Assembly: GCA_002429315.1 (NCBI GenBank)
Contig: DIZC01000040.1
Location: forward strand, 1 to 34,016
DNA length: 34,016 nt
Direction of reading: 5' to 3'
Source of the DNA: Alphaproteobacteria bacterium UBA6038
GTDB taxonomy: Bacteria; Pseudomonadota; Alphaproteobacteria; Micropepsales; Micropepsaceae
Positions 26,166 through 33,938 of this stretch are shown in pieces. Position 1 is the stretch's first letter. The number at the start of each line of letters is the position of its first letter. The notes under the pieces were generated by a model that searched no databases, had not been told where the DNA came from, and saw only the letters and a list, made by a program, of their open reading frames with translations. A program made the position numbers and the translations under genes.

Positions 26166-26811
26166 ATTCGTTCTCTACGGCTACTTCCGGTCCTCCGCCG
26201 CCTTTCGGGCACGAATCGCACTCAACCTCAAGGGCATTAAGCCGGAGCTGCGGTTCATCCATCTCCTGAAAGACGGCGGTCAGCAACACACGCCGGACTA
26301 CAAGGCGTTAAACCCGCAGGAGCTTATCCCGGCGCTGGTACATGACGGACATACGATCACGCAGTCGCTCGCCATCATCGAGTACCTGGACGAGATCGTG
26401 CCTGAGCCGCCGCTGCTGCCGCGCGATGCTCTGGGCCGCGAGCGGGTGCGCGAGATCGCCTATGCGATCGCCTGCGACATTCATCCAGTCAACAATCTGC
26501 GCGTCAACCAGTATCTGAAGCGCGTGTTCCATGCGGATGGGGCGGCACAGATCGCCTGGCAGCGGCATTGGATCGCCACCGGATTCGCCGCACTGGAAAC
26601 GATGCTGGCACGCTCCGGTGTCCGCGGCGCCTATTGCTACGGCGACACTCCGACTCTGGCCGATATCTGTTTGATCCCGCAGATGGCAAATGCCCGACGC
26701 GTGGAACTGGACCTCGCGCCTTACCCGACTTTGCGCCGCATCGAGGAAACGGCGCTGGGGCTGCCGGCATTCGATGCCGCGCTGCCGAAGAACCAGCCGG
26801 ACGCGGAGTAG
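26155..26811 (+). CDS. maiA: Maleylacetoacetate isomerase (zeta-class GST)
   Basis: This enzyme isomerises maleylacetoacetate to fumarylacetoacetate using glutathione. ATG 26155 (MADEFVLYGYFRSS) overlaps the end of the hydrolase gene by 11 bp and is preferred over ATG 26110 because zeta GSTs begin close to the first beta strand. The N-terminal thioredoxin-like domain has the active-site stretch FRSSAAFRARIALNLKG and the cis-proline region NPQELIPALVHDG, followed by ITQSLAIIEYLDE. The all-helical C-terminal domain includes DIHPVNNLRVNQYLK and TLADICLIPQ. It completes the operon; the next gene is convergent 3 bp away. Confidence 0.95.
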   Translation: MADEFVLYGYFRSSAAFRARIALNLKGIKPELRFIHLLKDGGQQHTPDYKALNPQELIPALVHDGHTITQSLAIIEYLDEIVPEPPLLPRDALGRERVREIAYAIACDIHPVNNLRVNQYLKRVFHADGAAQIAWQRHWIATGFAALETMLARSGVRGAYCYGDTPTLADICLIPQMANARRVELDLAPYPTLRRIEETALGLPAFDAALPKNQPDAE

Positions 26812-26814
26812 CTC

Positions 26815-27414
26815 TCAACGCTTTACGATCAGGATCGCGAGCGCCTTCGGTCCGTGGGCGCCGAGTTCCAGGGTCTGCTCGATATCGCCGGTGCGGGACG
26901 GGCCCGTGACGTAGTTCAGGGTAGAAGGCATTCCGTTCGCGCCGATGCGCGCGATCACATCCTCCATGTTGGCGAGAATTGTATCTGCGTGGATCAGGGC
27001 GATTTCGAATCCGGCGCGGAAATGCCAAGAGGCCGGAGCGTCGGCGCGGGAAGGATAGGCGAGCGTACCAGTTTCGGCGATGCCGAATGGGGCCACGGCG
27101 ATAGCGGCGTCGTCCGAACCGGGAGCCGAGTGTTCCAATGTCAGGCCCGGCGCGGAGTCCCACGGCAGCTCCGAGGCGTTCGGCGGCACGTGAACGATCG
27201 CCGGGAGATTGCACGCGCGCAGCAGCTCAGCAACGGCCTGCGGTGCGTCGGCTTCGCTCTCGATGAAGCGCACCTCCGCGTTTGCGAGTTGCGCGCGTTC
27301 CGCGAAAGCTTCTACCGCATTGGCGGCGGCTGGCAGACGATACGCTGCCGGCAACGGCGCACTCTCGTAGGGCCGCGCACGAATGGCGGAGAAAATGTCC
27401 TCACGCGCGCTCAT
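26815..27414 (-). CDS. lutC: LutC, LUD-domain subunit of L-lactate oxidation
   Basis: This 199-residue subunit works with LutA and LutB to oxidise L-lactate to pyruvate. ATG 27414 overlaps the lutB stop by 4 bp; upstream in-frame starts fall inside lutB and are rejected. The LUD domain has FIESEADAPQAVAEL near residue 52, followed by IAVAPFGIAETGTLAYPS, the conserved AxxGIAETGT region. A conserved H in FEIALIHADTI precedes it, and NYVTGPSRTGDIEQTLELG carries the SxxSDIExxLxxGxHGP motif (here TGPSRTGDIEQ... GAHGP). It is the last gene of a seven-gene run. Confidence 0.95.
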   Translation of the reverse strand: MSAREDIFSAIRARPYESAPLPAAYRLPAAANAVEAFAERAQLANAEVRFIESEADAPQAVAELLRACNLPAIVHVPPNASELPWDSAPGLTLEHSAPGSDDAAIAVAPFGIAETGTLAYPSRADAPASWHFRAGFEIALIHADTILANMEDVIARIGANGMPSTLNYVTGPSRTGDIEQTLELGAHGPKALAILIVKR

Positions 27415-28820
27415 TTGCGTGCCGCCCACAATTCGCGAAATGTCTTGCCTTGCGGCGCGGGAAAATCGCGTACGAGAAACCAGTTGCGCATCAGCGGCAG
27501 CGCGCGCACGCGGCCATGGCTTGCCACGAACTTCAGAACGCGCGCTCCTGTTCCGGTAAGCAGCCCGTAGAGCGCCGGATGCTTGGCGAAGAATGCCCAC
27601 ACGCCCAAGCCGAAGGTCATCGTCCTAGGAGCGAGGCCGCTGGCGTATTCGCGCGCGCGCCAGTACCGCATGATTTTCGGTAGCGGAATCTTCACCGGAC
27701 ACACCTCCGCGCAGCGTCCGCAGAAGGTGGAGGCGTTCGGATGATGATGCGCGACGCCCACGCCCATTAGTCCAGGGTTCAGCGCGGCTCCGATCGGGCC
27801 GGTGTAGGTTGCGCCGTACGCATGGCCGCCCACCGCTGCATAGATCGGGCAATGGTTAAGGCAGGCGGCGCAGCGGATGCAGCGCAACACCTCCTCCGCT
27901 TCCGTGCCGAGCAGGCGCGTGCGTCCGTTGTCCACCATCACGACGTGAAAGTTTTCCGGCCCGTCGCTTTCGTCCGCTGCACGTGGTCCGCTCATCACGC
28001 TCACATAACTGGAGATGTCCTGCCCGGTGGCAGAGCGCGTCAGCAGGCGCAGCAGCACCGCCGCATGCTCCAGATTGGCGACTACCTTCTCCAGACCGGT
28101 GAGCACGATGTGCGTTTTCGGCAAGAGCCGCGTGAGATCGCCATTGCCTTCGTTGGTGACGAGCATGGCCGCGCCTTCCTCCGCTGTGAGGAAGTTCGCG
28201 CCGGTTATTCCGGCGTCCGCCGCCTCGAAGCGGGCCCGCAGCACGCGCCGCGCTTCGGCCACCAGTTCGGTGCGTTCCTGCAGTGGACGGTCCGGATCGA
28301 GCGTGTCATGCGCCTCCCGAAACGTCTTCGCCACATCTTCTTTGTTGAGGTGAAACGCCGGCGCGATGATGTGGCTGGGCGGTTCGTGCCGCAGTTGCAC
28401 GATGTATTCGCCGAGATCGGTTTCCACCGCCGCGATGCCGTTGACTTCGAGGAACGGGTTGAGCCCAATCTCCTCGCTCACCATGGACTTGCCCTTGGTG
28501 ACGGTTTTCGCATCATGCCGCCTGAGAATCCCGAGCACGATTTCGCGCGCTTCTTTCGCGTCGCGCGCCCAATGCACATGGCCGCCGCGCGCCGTCACCG
28601 CCCGCTCGAATGTCTCCAGCAGCGGCGCGAGATTGGCGAGCGCGTAGTCGCGAATGGCGCGGCCCTGCTCGCGTAAGCCTTCCCAGTCGCCATAGCGCTC
28701 GACCGCCAGCGCGCGATTGAGCGCGAAATGCGTCTTCAGCCGGCCGAGCGCTATTCGCAGCGACGGGTCGCGCAGGGCGGCCTGTCCGGCTTCGCGGAAC
28801 GCTCGTGGATCGAACGTCAT
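27411..28820 (-). CDS. lutB: LutB, iron-sulfur LUD protein of L-lactate oxidation
   Basis: This 469-residue iron-sulfur subunit is cytoplasmic or membrane-associated. Residues about 60-300 form the LUD domain (TKGKSMVSEEIGLN, then GITGANFLTAEEGAA and LVTNEGNGDLTRLLP). Two ferredoxin-type 4Fe-4S motifs follow: CIRCAACLNHCPIY and CGRCAEVCPVKIPL. The length and layout match LutB. Its start overlaps the lutA stop and its stop overlaps the lutC start (ATGA both times), so all three subunits are made in a coupled manner. Confidence 0.96.
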   Translation of the reverse strand: MTFDPRAFREAGQAALRDPSLRIALGRLKTHFALNRALAVERYGDWEGLREQGRAIRDYALANLAPLLETFERAVTARGGHVHWARDAKEAREIVLGILRRHDAKTVTKGKSMVSEEIGLNPFLEVNGIAAVETDLGEYIVQLRHEPPSHIIAPAFHLNKEDVAKTFREAHDTLDPDRPLQERTELVAEARRVLRARFEAADAGITGANFLTAEEGAAMLVTNEGNGDLTRLLPKTHIVLTGLEKVVANLEHAAVLLRLLTRSATGQDISSYVSVMSGPRAADESDGPENFHVVMVDNGRTRLLGTEAEEVLRCIRCAACLNHCPIYAAVGGHAYGATYTGPIGAALNPGLMGVGVAHHHPNASTFCGRCAEVCPVKIPLPKIMRYWRAREYASGLAPRTMTFGLGVWAFFAKHPALYGLLTGTGARVLKFVASHGRVRALPLMRNWFLVRDFPAPQGKTFRELWAARK

Positions 28821-29566
28821 TCGCCCAGCGCCGGCGCGTCCGTGCCGGCCAGCACTTCCGCCACATGGCGCACGCGCATGTTGATACCCTTGCGCTGCAT
28901 GCGTCCTTTCAGATGCAGCAGGCAGCCCAGATCGCCGCCGAGCATCAGCTCGGCGCCGGTGGCATGCGCGTCAGCGATTTTGTCGTCGGCCATCCGCTCG
29001 GAGATCTCGGGGTATTTCACCGAGAACAATCCTCCGAAACCGCAGCACACCTCCGGCTCCTGCAATTCGGACAGGCTCAACCCCGCGACCGAGGCCAGCA
29101 ACTCGCGCGGTTCTTTCCGCACCTGCATCTCGCGCAGTGACGAACAGGAATCGTGATAACACGCGCGTACCGCGCAATGCGCCTCCACTTCCTTCAGTCC
29201 GCGCACATTCACCACAAACGATACCAGCTCATGTGTTTTCGCGGCCAGTGCGCGGACCCGCGCCAGCCACGCCACTTCGTTTTCGAACACTTCCGGATAG
29301 TGCCGCTTGATCATCCCGGCGCAGGAGCCGGAGGGCGCCACCACATAATCGTATCCTTCGAAGGCCGCGATCACCTGCCGCGCGAGATCGGCCGCGTGCT
29401 TGTCCGCCCCGGAATTCCACGCCGGCTGACCGCAGCAGGTCTGCACCGGCACCTCCACCTCGCAGCCGGCCTGCTCCAGCAATTTCATCGCCGCAAAGCC
29501 GACGCTCGGCCGTACCAGATCCACCAGGCAGGTGACGAACAATCCGACTTTCGGCCGCAAAGTCAT
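28817..29566 (-). CDS. lutA: LutA, CCG-domain subunit of L-lactate oxidation
   Basis: This 249-residue protein has two CCG domains with the cysteine-rich motifs TCCGQPAWNSG (about residues 43-53) and VCCGFGGLFSVKYPEIS (near residue 184), which bind an iron-sulfur cofactor. A central segment with YDYVVAPSGSCAG and ACYHDSCSSLR supplies more conserved Cys and His. ATG 29566 (MTLRPKVGLFVTC) overlaps the end of the acyltransferase gene by 4 bp. No lactate permease gene (lutP) is in the window. Confidence 0.96.
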   Translation of the reverse strand: MTLRPKVGLFVTCLVDLVRPSVGFAAMKLLEQAGCEVEVPVQTCCGQPAWNSGADKHAADLARQVIAAFEGYDYVVAPSGSCAGMIKRHYPEVFENEVAWLARVRALAAKTHELVSFVVNVRGLKEVEAHCAVRACYHDSCSSLREMQVRKEPRELLASVAGLSLSELQEPEVCCGFGGLFSVKYPEISERMADDKIADAHATGAELMLGGDLGCLLHLKGRMQRKGINMRVRHVAEVLAGTDAPALGE

Positions 29567-30390
29567 GCAGCCCCTAGCGCATAGGTCATCTCGCGGAGCG
29601 CCTGCATCATCGTCGTGCGGTCGCCGATGGCGACAAGCCGCTCGTACGGCATGACCTCGCCGATGCGCACGCGTACCGTCGTGCCGATGCGATCCCGCAC
29701 CTCCTTGAACAGCAGCGACAGCCGCAAGGTCATGCTCACGTGGCTTGCGATCTGAAACAGGCGCGAATTCTGCCCGGCAAAGAACACCGGCGCCACCGAA
29801 GCCTTCGATTGCGCGATCAGCCGCCCGGTCAGGTTCTTCCATTCGGCGTCGGTCGCCCGCTTGTGCCACAGCGTCGGCGTGGTCGAAACGCCACCGGCGG
29901 GAAACACGATCAGACAGCCACCGTTCATCAGCCGGTGCTTGGCCGCTGCGCGGGTCTTCAGGTTTGTGTGTAGGGCATCGTCCGTTTCTGTGAAATCGAC
30001 CGGCAGAAGATAAGGCTTCAGCTCCACCGAGCGCGTCAGCAACTCATGCGTCAGCACGAGAAAATCCCCGCGCACCCAAGACACGAGATGACAGATCACC
30101 AGTCCATCCAGTACGCCGAAGGGATGATTGGCGACGATGACCAGCGGGCCCGTCCTCGGCCAGCGCAGCAGGGCCTCCTCGTTGCAATCGATCGTAAGCT
30201 TCAGCCGCCGGATGGCCTCGTCCCACACTCTGGTTTCGCCGCTGCGGGTGGCGACGTAATCCTCGTACAGACGCTTGAGGTAGGGCTGACCGGTCACGCG
30301 CTCCACGGTGCGGATGATGAGCCGCCTGAGCCAAGGATCGTCCGGCCCCGTATAAGAGAATGTGTCCGACGTGCTCAGGGCCTCGGCCAT
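29563..30390 (-). CDS. PlsC-like acyltransferase (1-acyl-glycerol-phosphate / ornithine-lipid type)
   Basis: This 275-residue protein transfers an acyl chain to a lipid acceptor at the inner membrane. The acceptor is unknown. The catalytic motif is VANHPFGVLDG (NHP...D), as in the LPLAT branch near the ornithine-lipid and haemolysin-type acyltransferases. The binding motif VFPAGGVSTTP follows, and the PVFF segment after it is typical. ATG 30390 lies two bases after the preceding stop; GTG 30396 would overlap that stop. The gene overlaps lutA by 4 bp. The link between lipid acylation and lactate oxidation is unusual and only positional. Confidence 0.85.
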   Translation of the reverse strand: MAEALSTSDTFSYTGPDDPWLRRLIIRTVERVTGQPYLKRLYEDYVATRSGETRVWDEAIRRLKLTIDCNEEALLRWPRTGPLVIVANHPFGVLDGLVICHLVSWVRGDFLVLTHELLTRSVELKPYLLPVDFTETDDALHTNLKTRAAAKHRLMNGGCLIVFPAGGVSTTPTLWHKRATDAEWKNLTGRLIAQSKASVAPVFFAGQNSRLFQIASHVSMTLRLSLLFKEVRDRIGTTVRVRIGEVMPYERLVAIGDRTTMMQALREMTYALGAA

Positions 30391-30392
30391 TG

Positions 30393-31367
30393 TCACGCGT
30401 GTTGCGGAAACCGCCGCTTCAGCCAGTCGATAATCGCGCGGCTGGTTTCCTCGGGATGCTCCTGCTGGGTCCAGTGACCGCAGTTGCGGATCAGTATCCT
30501 GTCGAGGTCCGGCACATAGCGCTCCATGCCTTCCGTCAGCGAGGGCGGGAGCACCACATCGTCTTCCGCCATGATCATCAGCGAGGGCACGTTCACCCGC
30601 TGCTCCACATTCTCCGACAGCTGCCAGTTGCGTGTGAAATTGCGATACCAGTTGATGCCGCCGGTAAAGCCGGTGCGCTTGTAAGCCTCCACGAACACCT
30701 TCATTTCTTCGTCCGTCAGCAGCTGCTCGCCGCGCCAGTTGGATTCGTCTTCCTGCACCGCGCGCACCAGCTCGAAATTCTTCGCCTCCTGCGGCGCGCT
30801 GGCGAATTCCTTTGCGGTCGTCATGTTCCGGCGCATGAAAAAACGGAAGGTCTTGCCCACGTCCTTCGCCAGGATGGCATCGGCCTCGCCCGGCTTCTGG
30901 AAGAACACGATGTAATTGTTCTCGCCGCGCATCGCGCGCATGGCGGCAATGGGATCGATGGGTGGCCGCGCAAAGAACGGCGTATTGACGCCGATCACGC
31001 CCAGCACGCGATCCGGATGCAGCAGCGGAATATTCCAAACCACCAGCCCGCCCCAGTCGTGGCCGACGAACACCGCCTTTTTGAGTCCCAGCGCATCCAA
31101 CAGACCGACGAGGTCGCCAGTCAGGTGCGGCATGTCGTAGTCTTCGACCTTTTCGGGCCGCGAGGTGCGGCCGTAGCCGCGCTGGTCGGGCGCAATGGTG
31201 AGGAAGCCGGCCGCCGCCAGCGCGGGCAGCTGGTGTCGCCACGAATAGGCGAGTTCCGGAAAGCCGTGGCACAGCACCACCGGCAAGCCGTCCTTCGGAC
31301 CCGCCTCGTACACTGCCATCTCGATGCCGTTGCTGCGGATCATGCTGGGTTCGGGAAAATCGGTCAT
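30393..31367 (-). CDS. Alpha/beta hydrolase, epoxide hydrolase-like
   Basis: This 324-residue cytoplasmic hydrolase has the soluble epoxide-hydrolase pattern. The oxyanion motif is HGFPELAYSWRHQLP, followed by DQRGYGRTS. The nucleophile elbow is GHDWGGLV, with Asp as nucleophile. The catalytic His is in NCGHWTQQEHPEE. Lid tyrosines appear in NNYIVFF and GGINWYRN, which in epoxide hydrolases activate the epoxide oxygen. ATG 31367 has GGAGACG at 31372-31378 and gives the standard N-terminus. A haloalkane dehalogenase or fluoroacetate dehalogenase is the alternative. The two Tyr favour epoxide hydrolase. Confidence 0.88.
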   Translation of the reverse strand: MTDFPEPSMIRSNGIEMAVYEAGPKDGLPVVLCHGFPELAYSWRHQLPALAAAGFLTIAPDQRGYGRTSRPEKVEDYDMPHLTGDLVGLLDALGLKKAVFVGHDWGGLVVWNIPLLHPDRVLGVIGVNTPFFARPPIDPIAAMRAMRGENNYIVFFQKPGEADAILAKDVGKTFRFFMRRNMTTAKEFASAPQEAKNFELVRAVQEDESNWRGEQLLTDEEMKVFVEAYKRTGFTGGINWYRNFTRNWQLSENVEQRVNVPSLMIMAEDDVVLPPSLTEGMERYVPDLDRILIRNCGHWTQQEHPEETSRAIIDWLKRRFPQHA

Positions 31368-31395
31368 CGTCGTCTCCAATAGCGTTTTCGGAAAT

Positions 31396-31764
31396 TCAGG
31401 AAAGCCGTGTCGCCGCCCAGGCGAGCGAAATCCAGCCCGCGAGAAAGGCAAGCCCGCCCACCGGCGTGATCAGCGCCAACGCGCGCATGTTCGTGAGCGC
31501 CAGCCCATACAGCGAACCCGAAAACAGCACGATGCCGATGAGAAACAATACCGCGGCGCCTTGTGCGGGCGTGGTCGCCGCGCCCCGCATGCCAAAGGCC
31601 GCCAATCCGATCGCCAGTGCATGATACATGTGATAGCGCGCGCCCGTTTCGAACATCTCCAAAGCGTGCGCATCGAGCCGGTTCTGCAAGCCGTGCGCCC
31701 CGAAGGCGCCGCCAGCCACCGCGAGGAATCCGTTGATCGCGGCGATGAGAAGCCACGGCTTCAT
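31396..31764 (-). CDS. DUF423 small membrane protein
   Basis: The 122-residue protein has four hydrophobic helices and the family features: GAFGAHGL near the first loop, ARYHMYHALAIGLAAFG, FSGSLYGLALTN, and TPVGGLAFLAGWISLAW at the end. Its biochemical role is unknown. ATG 31764 overlaps the preceding stop (ATGA); a start four codons earlier is possible. It stands between an amidohydrolase and an epoxide-hydrolase-like gene, 28 bp before the latter. Confidence 0.92.
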   Translation of the reverse strand: MKPWLLIAAINGFLAVAGGAFGAHGLQNRLDAHALEMFETGARYHMYHALAIGLAAFGMRGAATTPAQGAAVLFLIGIVLFSGSLYGLALTNMRALALITPVGGLAFLAGWISLAWAATRLS

Positions 31765-33038
31765 GCACAGCCGCATCCGGCGTGGCTGTGACCATGGGCG
31801 TCTGCCTGCGCGGCCGGAGAATGCTCATGCAGTTTCGCCAGCGCGCGTTCGGAGATTTCGCGTGTGGAGTCGAAATCGGCCTTCACCCGCTCGCGCAACG
31901 GCGCATCGCACATGAGATCGAGGGCGGTCTGCGCCAGCGCTTTGGCCCCATCCAGCACCGCGGCATCGCCCTTCTCGGAAGCCGCCCATTTGGCGAACTC
32001 CGCGTTGTGGATGATGACGCCGGCGGGCGCCACCGCAAACATCGGATGGATCGAGGGCACCCGGTGACTCACATTTCCCATGTCGGTGGAGCCGGCGAAG
32101 CCCGGCGGAATGTCCTTCACCGGGAAGAATTCGCGGCCCAACGCGCCGGCATTCCTCTCGAAGGCGCCGGCCATCGGCCAGCTGGTCTTCAGGTCGAGAT
32201 AATCGGTGTTGCCCCATTTCAGCTCGAGCCTGCAGCCGGTGGCGAGCGCGCCCGCTTCGAAACACGCCTGCACGCGCGTTTTCAGTTTCGCCAGCTCGTG
32301 AATGTCCGCCGCCCGCACATAGAATCGGCATCCCGCCTTCTCCGGCACGATGTTGGCCGCCAGCCCCCCATCGGTGATGATGCCGTGAATGCGTTCGCTT
32401 TGCTTGATGTGCTGCCTGAGCTGCGCAATTGTCTGGTACGCCGTCACCACGGCATCGAGTGCATTGAGCCCACGGTACGGCATGGCGGCCGCGTGCGCGG
32501 CGCGGCCGTAATACGTCACCTCCACTTCCGAGATCGCGATGCACGGCATGGTGACGAGATCGAGATTGGAGGGATGCATCATCATCGCGGCGTCCAGGCC
32601 ATCGAAGCCGCCGGCCAGCGCGATCAGCTCCTTGCCGCCGAAGCGTTCCTCGGCCGGGGTGCCGAGATAGCGCACGCGCCCCGGCAGTTTCGCGCCCAGC
32701 TTCGCCAGCGCGAGCGCCGCGCCCAGCCCGGAGGTTGCGATGATGTTGTGGCCGCAGGCATGCCCAATCCCCGGCAGCGCGTCGTATTCGGAAAGGATGG
32801 CGACGGTTGGCCCGATGCTGTTTCCGAACTCCGATACATAGGCCGTCGTCAGCCCAAACGCTTCGCGCTGCACCGGCAAATCGTTCGCTTCGACTGCGCC
32901 GGTGAGCCGGGCTGCCGCCTTCACCTCTTCCAGCGCGAGCTCCGGCTCGTCGTGAATGGCGTGGCTGAGCGCGAGCAGCTCGGCGGCCATGGCGTCCACG
33001 GCGGACGCCACGTCCCTTTTCAATGTTTCGAGTGACAT
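31761..33038 (-). CDS. M20 family amidohydrolase with His/Cys-rich C-terminal tail
   Basis: This 425-residue metallopeptidase-like enzyme probably cleaves an amide bond such as an N-acyl or aminobenzoyl amino acid (AbgB/HipO branch of M20D). Metal-site segments are GIGHACGHNIIATSG and GTPAEERFGGKEL. A dimerisation domain contains VEVTYYGRAAHAAAMPYRGL and GIITDGGLAANIVPE. A later ligand region is PGFAGSTDMGNVSH. The last 20 residues are an extension (HEHSPAAQ... and HGHSHAGCGCA) with repeated His and two CxC-type Cys, which looks metal-binding and is not part of the usual fold. It is the first gene of the seven-gene run and divergent from 33105. Confidence 0.9.
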   Translation of the reverse strand: MSLETLKRDVASAVDAMAAELLALSHAIHDEPELALEEVKAAARLTGAVEANDLPVQREAFGLTTAYVSEFGNSIGPTVAILSEYDALPGIGHACGHNIIATSGLGAALALAKLGAKLPGRVRYLGTPAEERFGGKELIALAGGFDGLDAAMMMHPSNLDLVTMPCIAISEVEVTYYGRAAHAAAMPYRGLNALDAVVTAYQTIAQLRQHIKQSERIHGIITDGGLAANIVPEKAGCRFYVRAADIHELAKLKTRVQACFEAGALATGCRLELKWGNTDYLDLKTSWPMAGAFERNAGALGREFFPVKDIPPGFAGSTDMGNVSHRVPSIHPMFAVAPAGVIIHNAEFAKWAASEKGDAAVLDGAKALAQTALDLMCDAPLRERVKADFDSTREISERALAKLHEHSPAAQADAHGHSHAGCGCA

Positions 33039-33104
33039 CAGCGGTTCCGATAGCAGGTCGCCCTATCATAGACAGTCCCGTGCCGCTTTGCGAAGCTCGC
33101 GGGC
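33039..33104. promoter_or_regulatory. Short divergent promoter region
   Basis: Only 66 bp separate the two divergent starts, so promoters for the M20-lut run and for the hydrolase gene must overlap. No clear -35/-10 pair or palindrome stands out. Confidence 0.3.
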
Positions 33105-33866
33105 ATGACCGAATTCGTCACCGCGCCGGACGGCGTGCGCATCGCCTGGGAAGCGGTGGGCGAAGGTCCGCCGGTGGTGCTGGTGCACGGCTTCGGCGCC
33201 AGCCGGGTGCAGAACTGGCGGGCGCCCGGGTGGTACGACACGCTGACGGGCGGCGGCTACTCGGTCGTGGCGTTCGATTGCCGCGGCCACGGCGAAAGCG
33301 ACAAGCCGCACGATTCTGCCGCGTACACCGAGGAAGCAATGGCAAACGACATCGGCCTGGTGATGCGCGCGGCGGGGCACGAGCGCGCCTTCGTGATGGG
33401 CTATTCGATGGGCGGCTCGCTCGCCTTGCGCTTTGCCTATGAGCATCCGGAGCAGGTGAACGCGGCGATCGCCGGCGGCGTCGGCGCGAACTATTTTACG
33501 CGTACGCAGAACTGGCGCGCCACCATCGCCGATGGCCTGCTCGCAGAGGAGAGTGCATCGCTTACGCCGGTGCAGCGCATGTTCCGCAATTTCGCGCACC
33601 AGCCCGGCAAGGATCCGCGCGCGCTGTCCGCCTGCATGCGCGAGCCGAAACCGCCGCTGTCGCGCGAACAGCTGGCGTCGATCAACCTTCCCACGCTCGT
33701 GGTGTGCGGTGAAACAGACGCCGTGTCCGGGCCGCCCGCGCCGCTCGCGGCCGCCTTGGGCAACGCGCGTGCTGTCACCGTACCGAAACGCGACCACATG
33801 CTGACGGTGGGAGACAAAGTCTACAAACAGGTCGTGCTCGAATTTTTGGCGGACTCGGCGCACTGA
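33105..33866 (+). CDS. Alpha/beta fold hydrolase
   Basis: This 253-residue cytoplasmic serine hydrolase has the oxyanion motif LVHGFGASRVQNW and the DCRGHGESDKP loop. The nucleophile elbow is GYSMGGSLAL, with Ser. VVCGETDAVSGPP carries the acidic residue and KRDHMLTVGD the catalytic His. The substrate is unknown; the RGHGES pattern is common in esterases and lactonases of catabolic operons. It is monocistronic as far as seen. Confidence 0.88.
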   Translation: MTEFVTAPDGVRIAWEAVGEGPPVVLVHGFGASRVQNWRAPGWYDTLTGGGYSVVAFDCRGHGESDKPHDSAAYTEEAMANDIGLVMRAAGHERAFVMGYSMGGSLALRFAYEHPEQVNAAIAGGVGANYFTRTQNWRATIADGLLAEESASLTPVQRMFRNFAHQPGKDPRALSACMREPKPPLSREQLASINLPTLVVCGETDAVSGPPAPLAAALGNARAVTVPKRDHMLTVGDKVYKQVVLEFLADSAH

Positions 33867-33938
33867 CGCGGTGTCTGGCGCACTGGATCGGCTGGCCATG
33901 TTGCAATAAAGTGCCGCCTCGGCCTTGGGGGATTTCAA

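Noticed and set aside
31782..33035. 417-codon plus-strand ORF
   Set aside because: Exact antisense of the M20 amidohydrolase; many His and Arg from mirrored codons, no domain.
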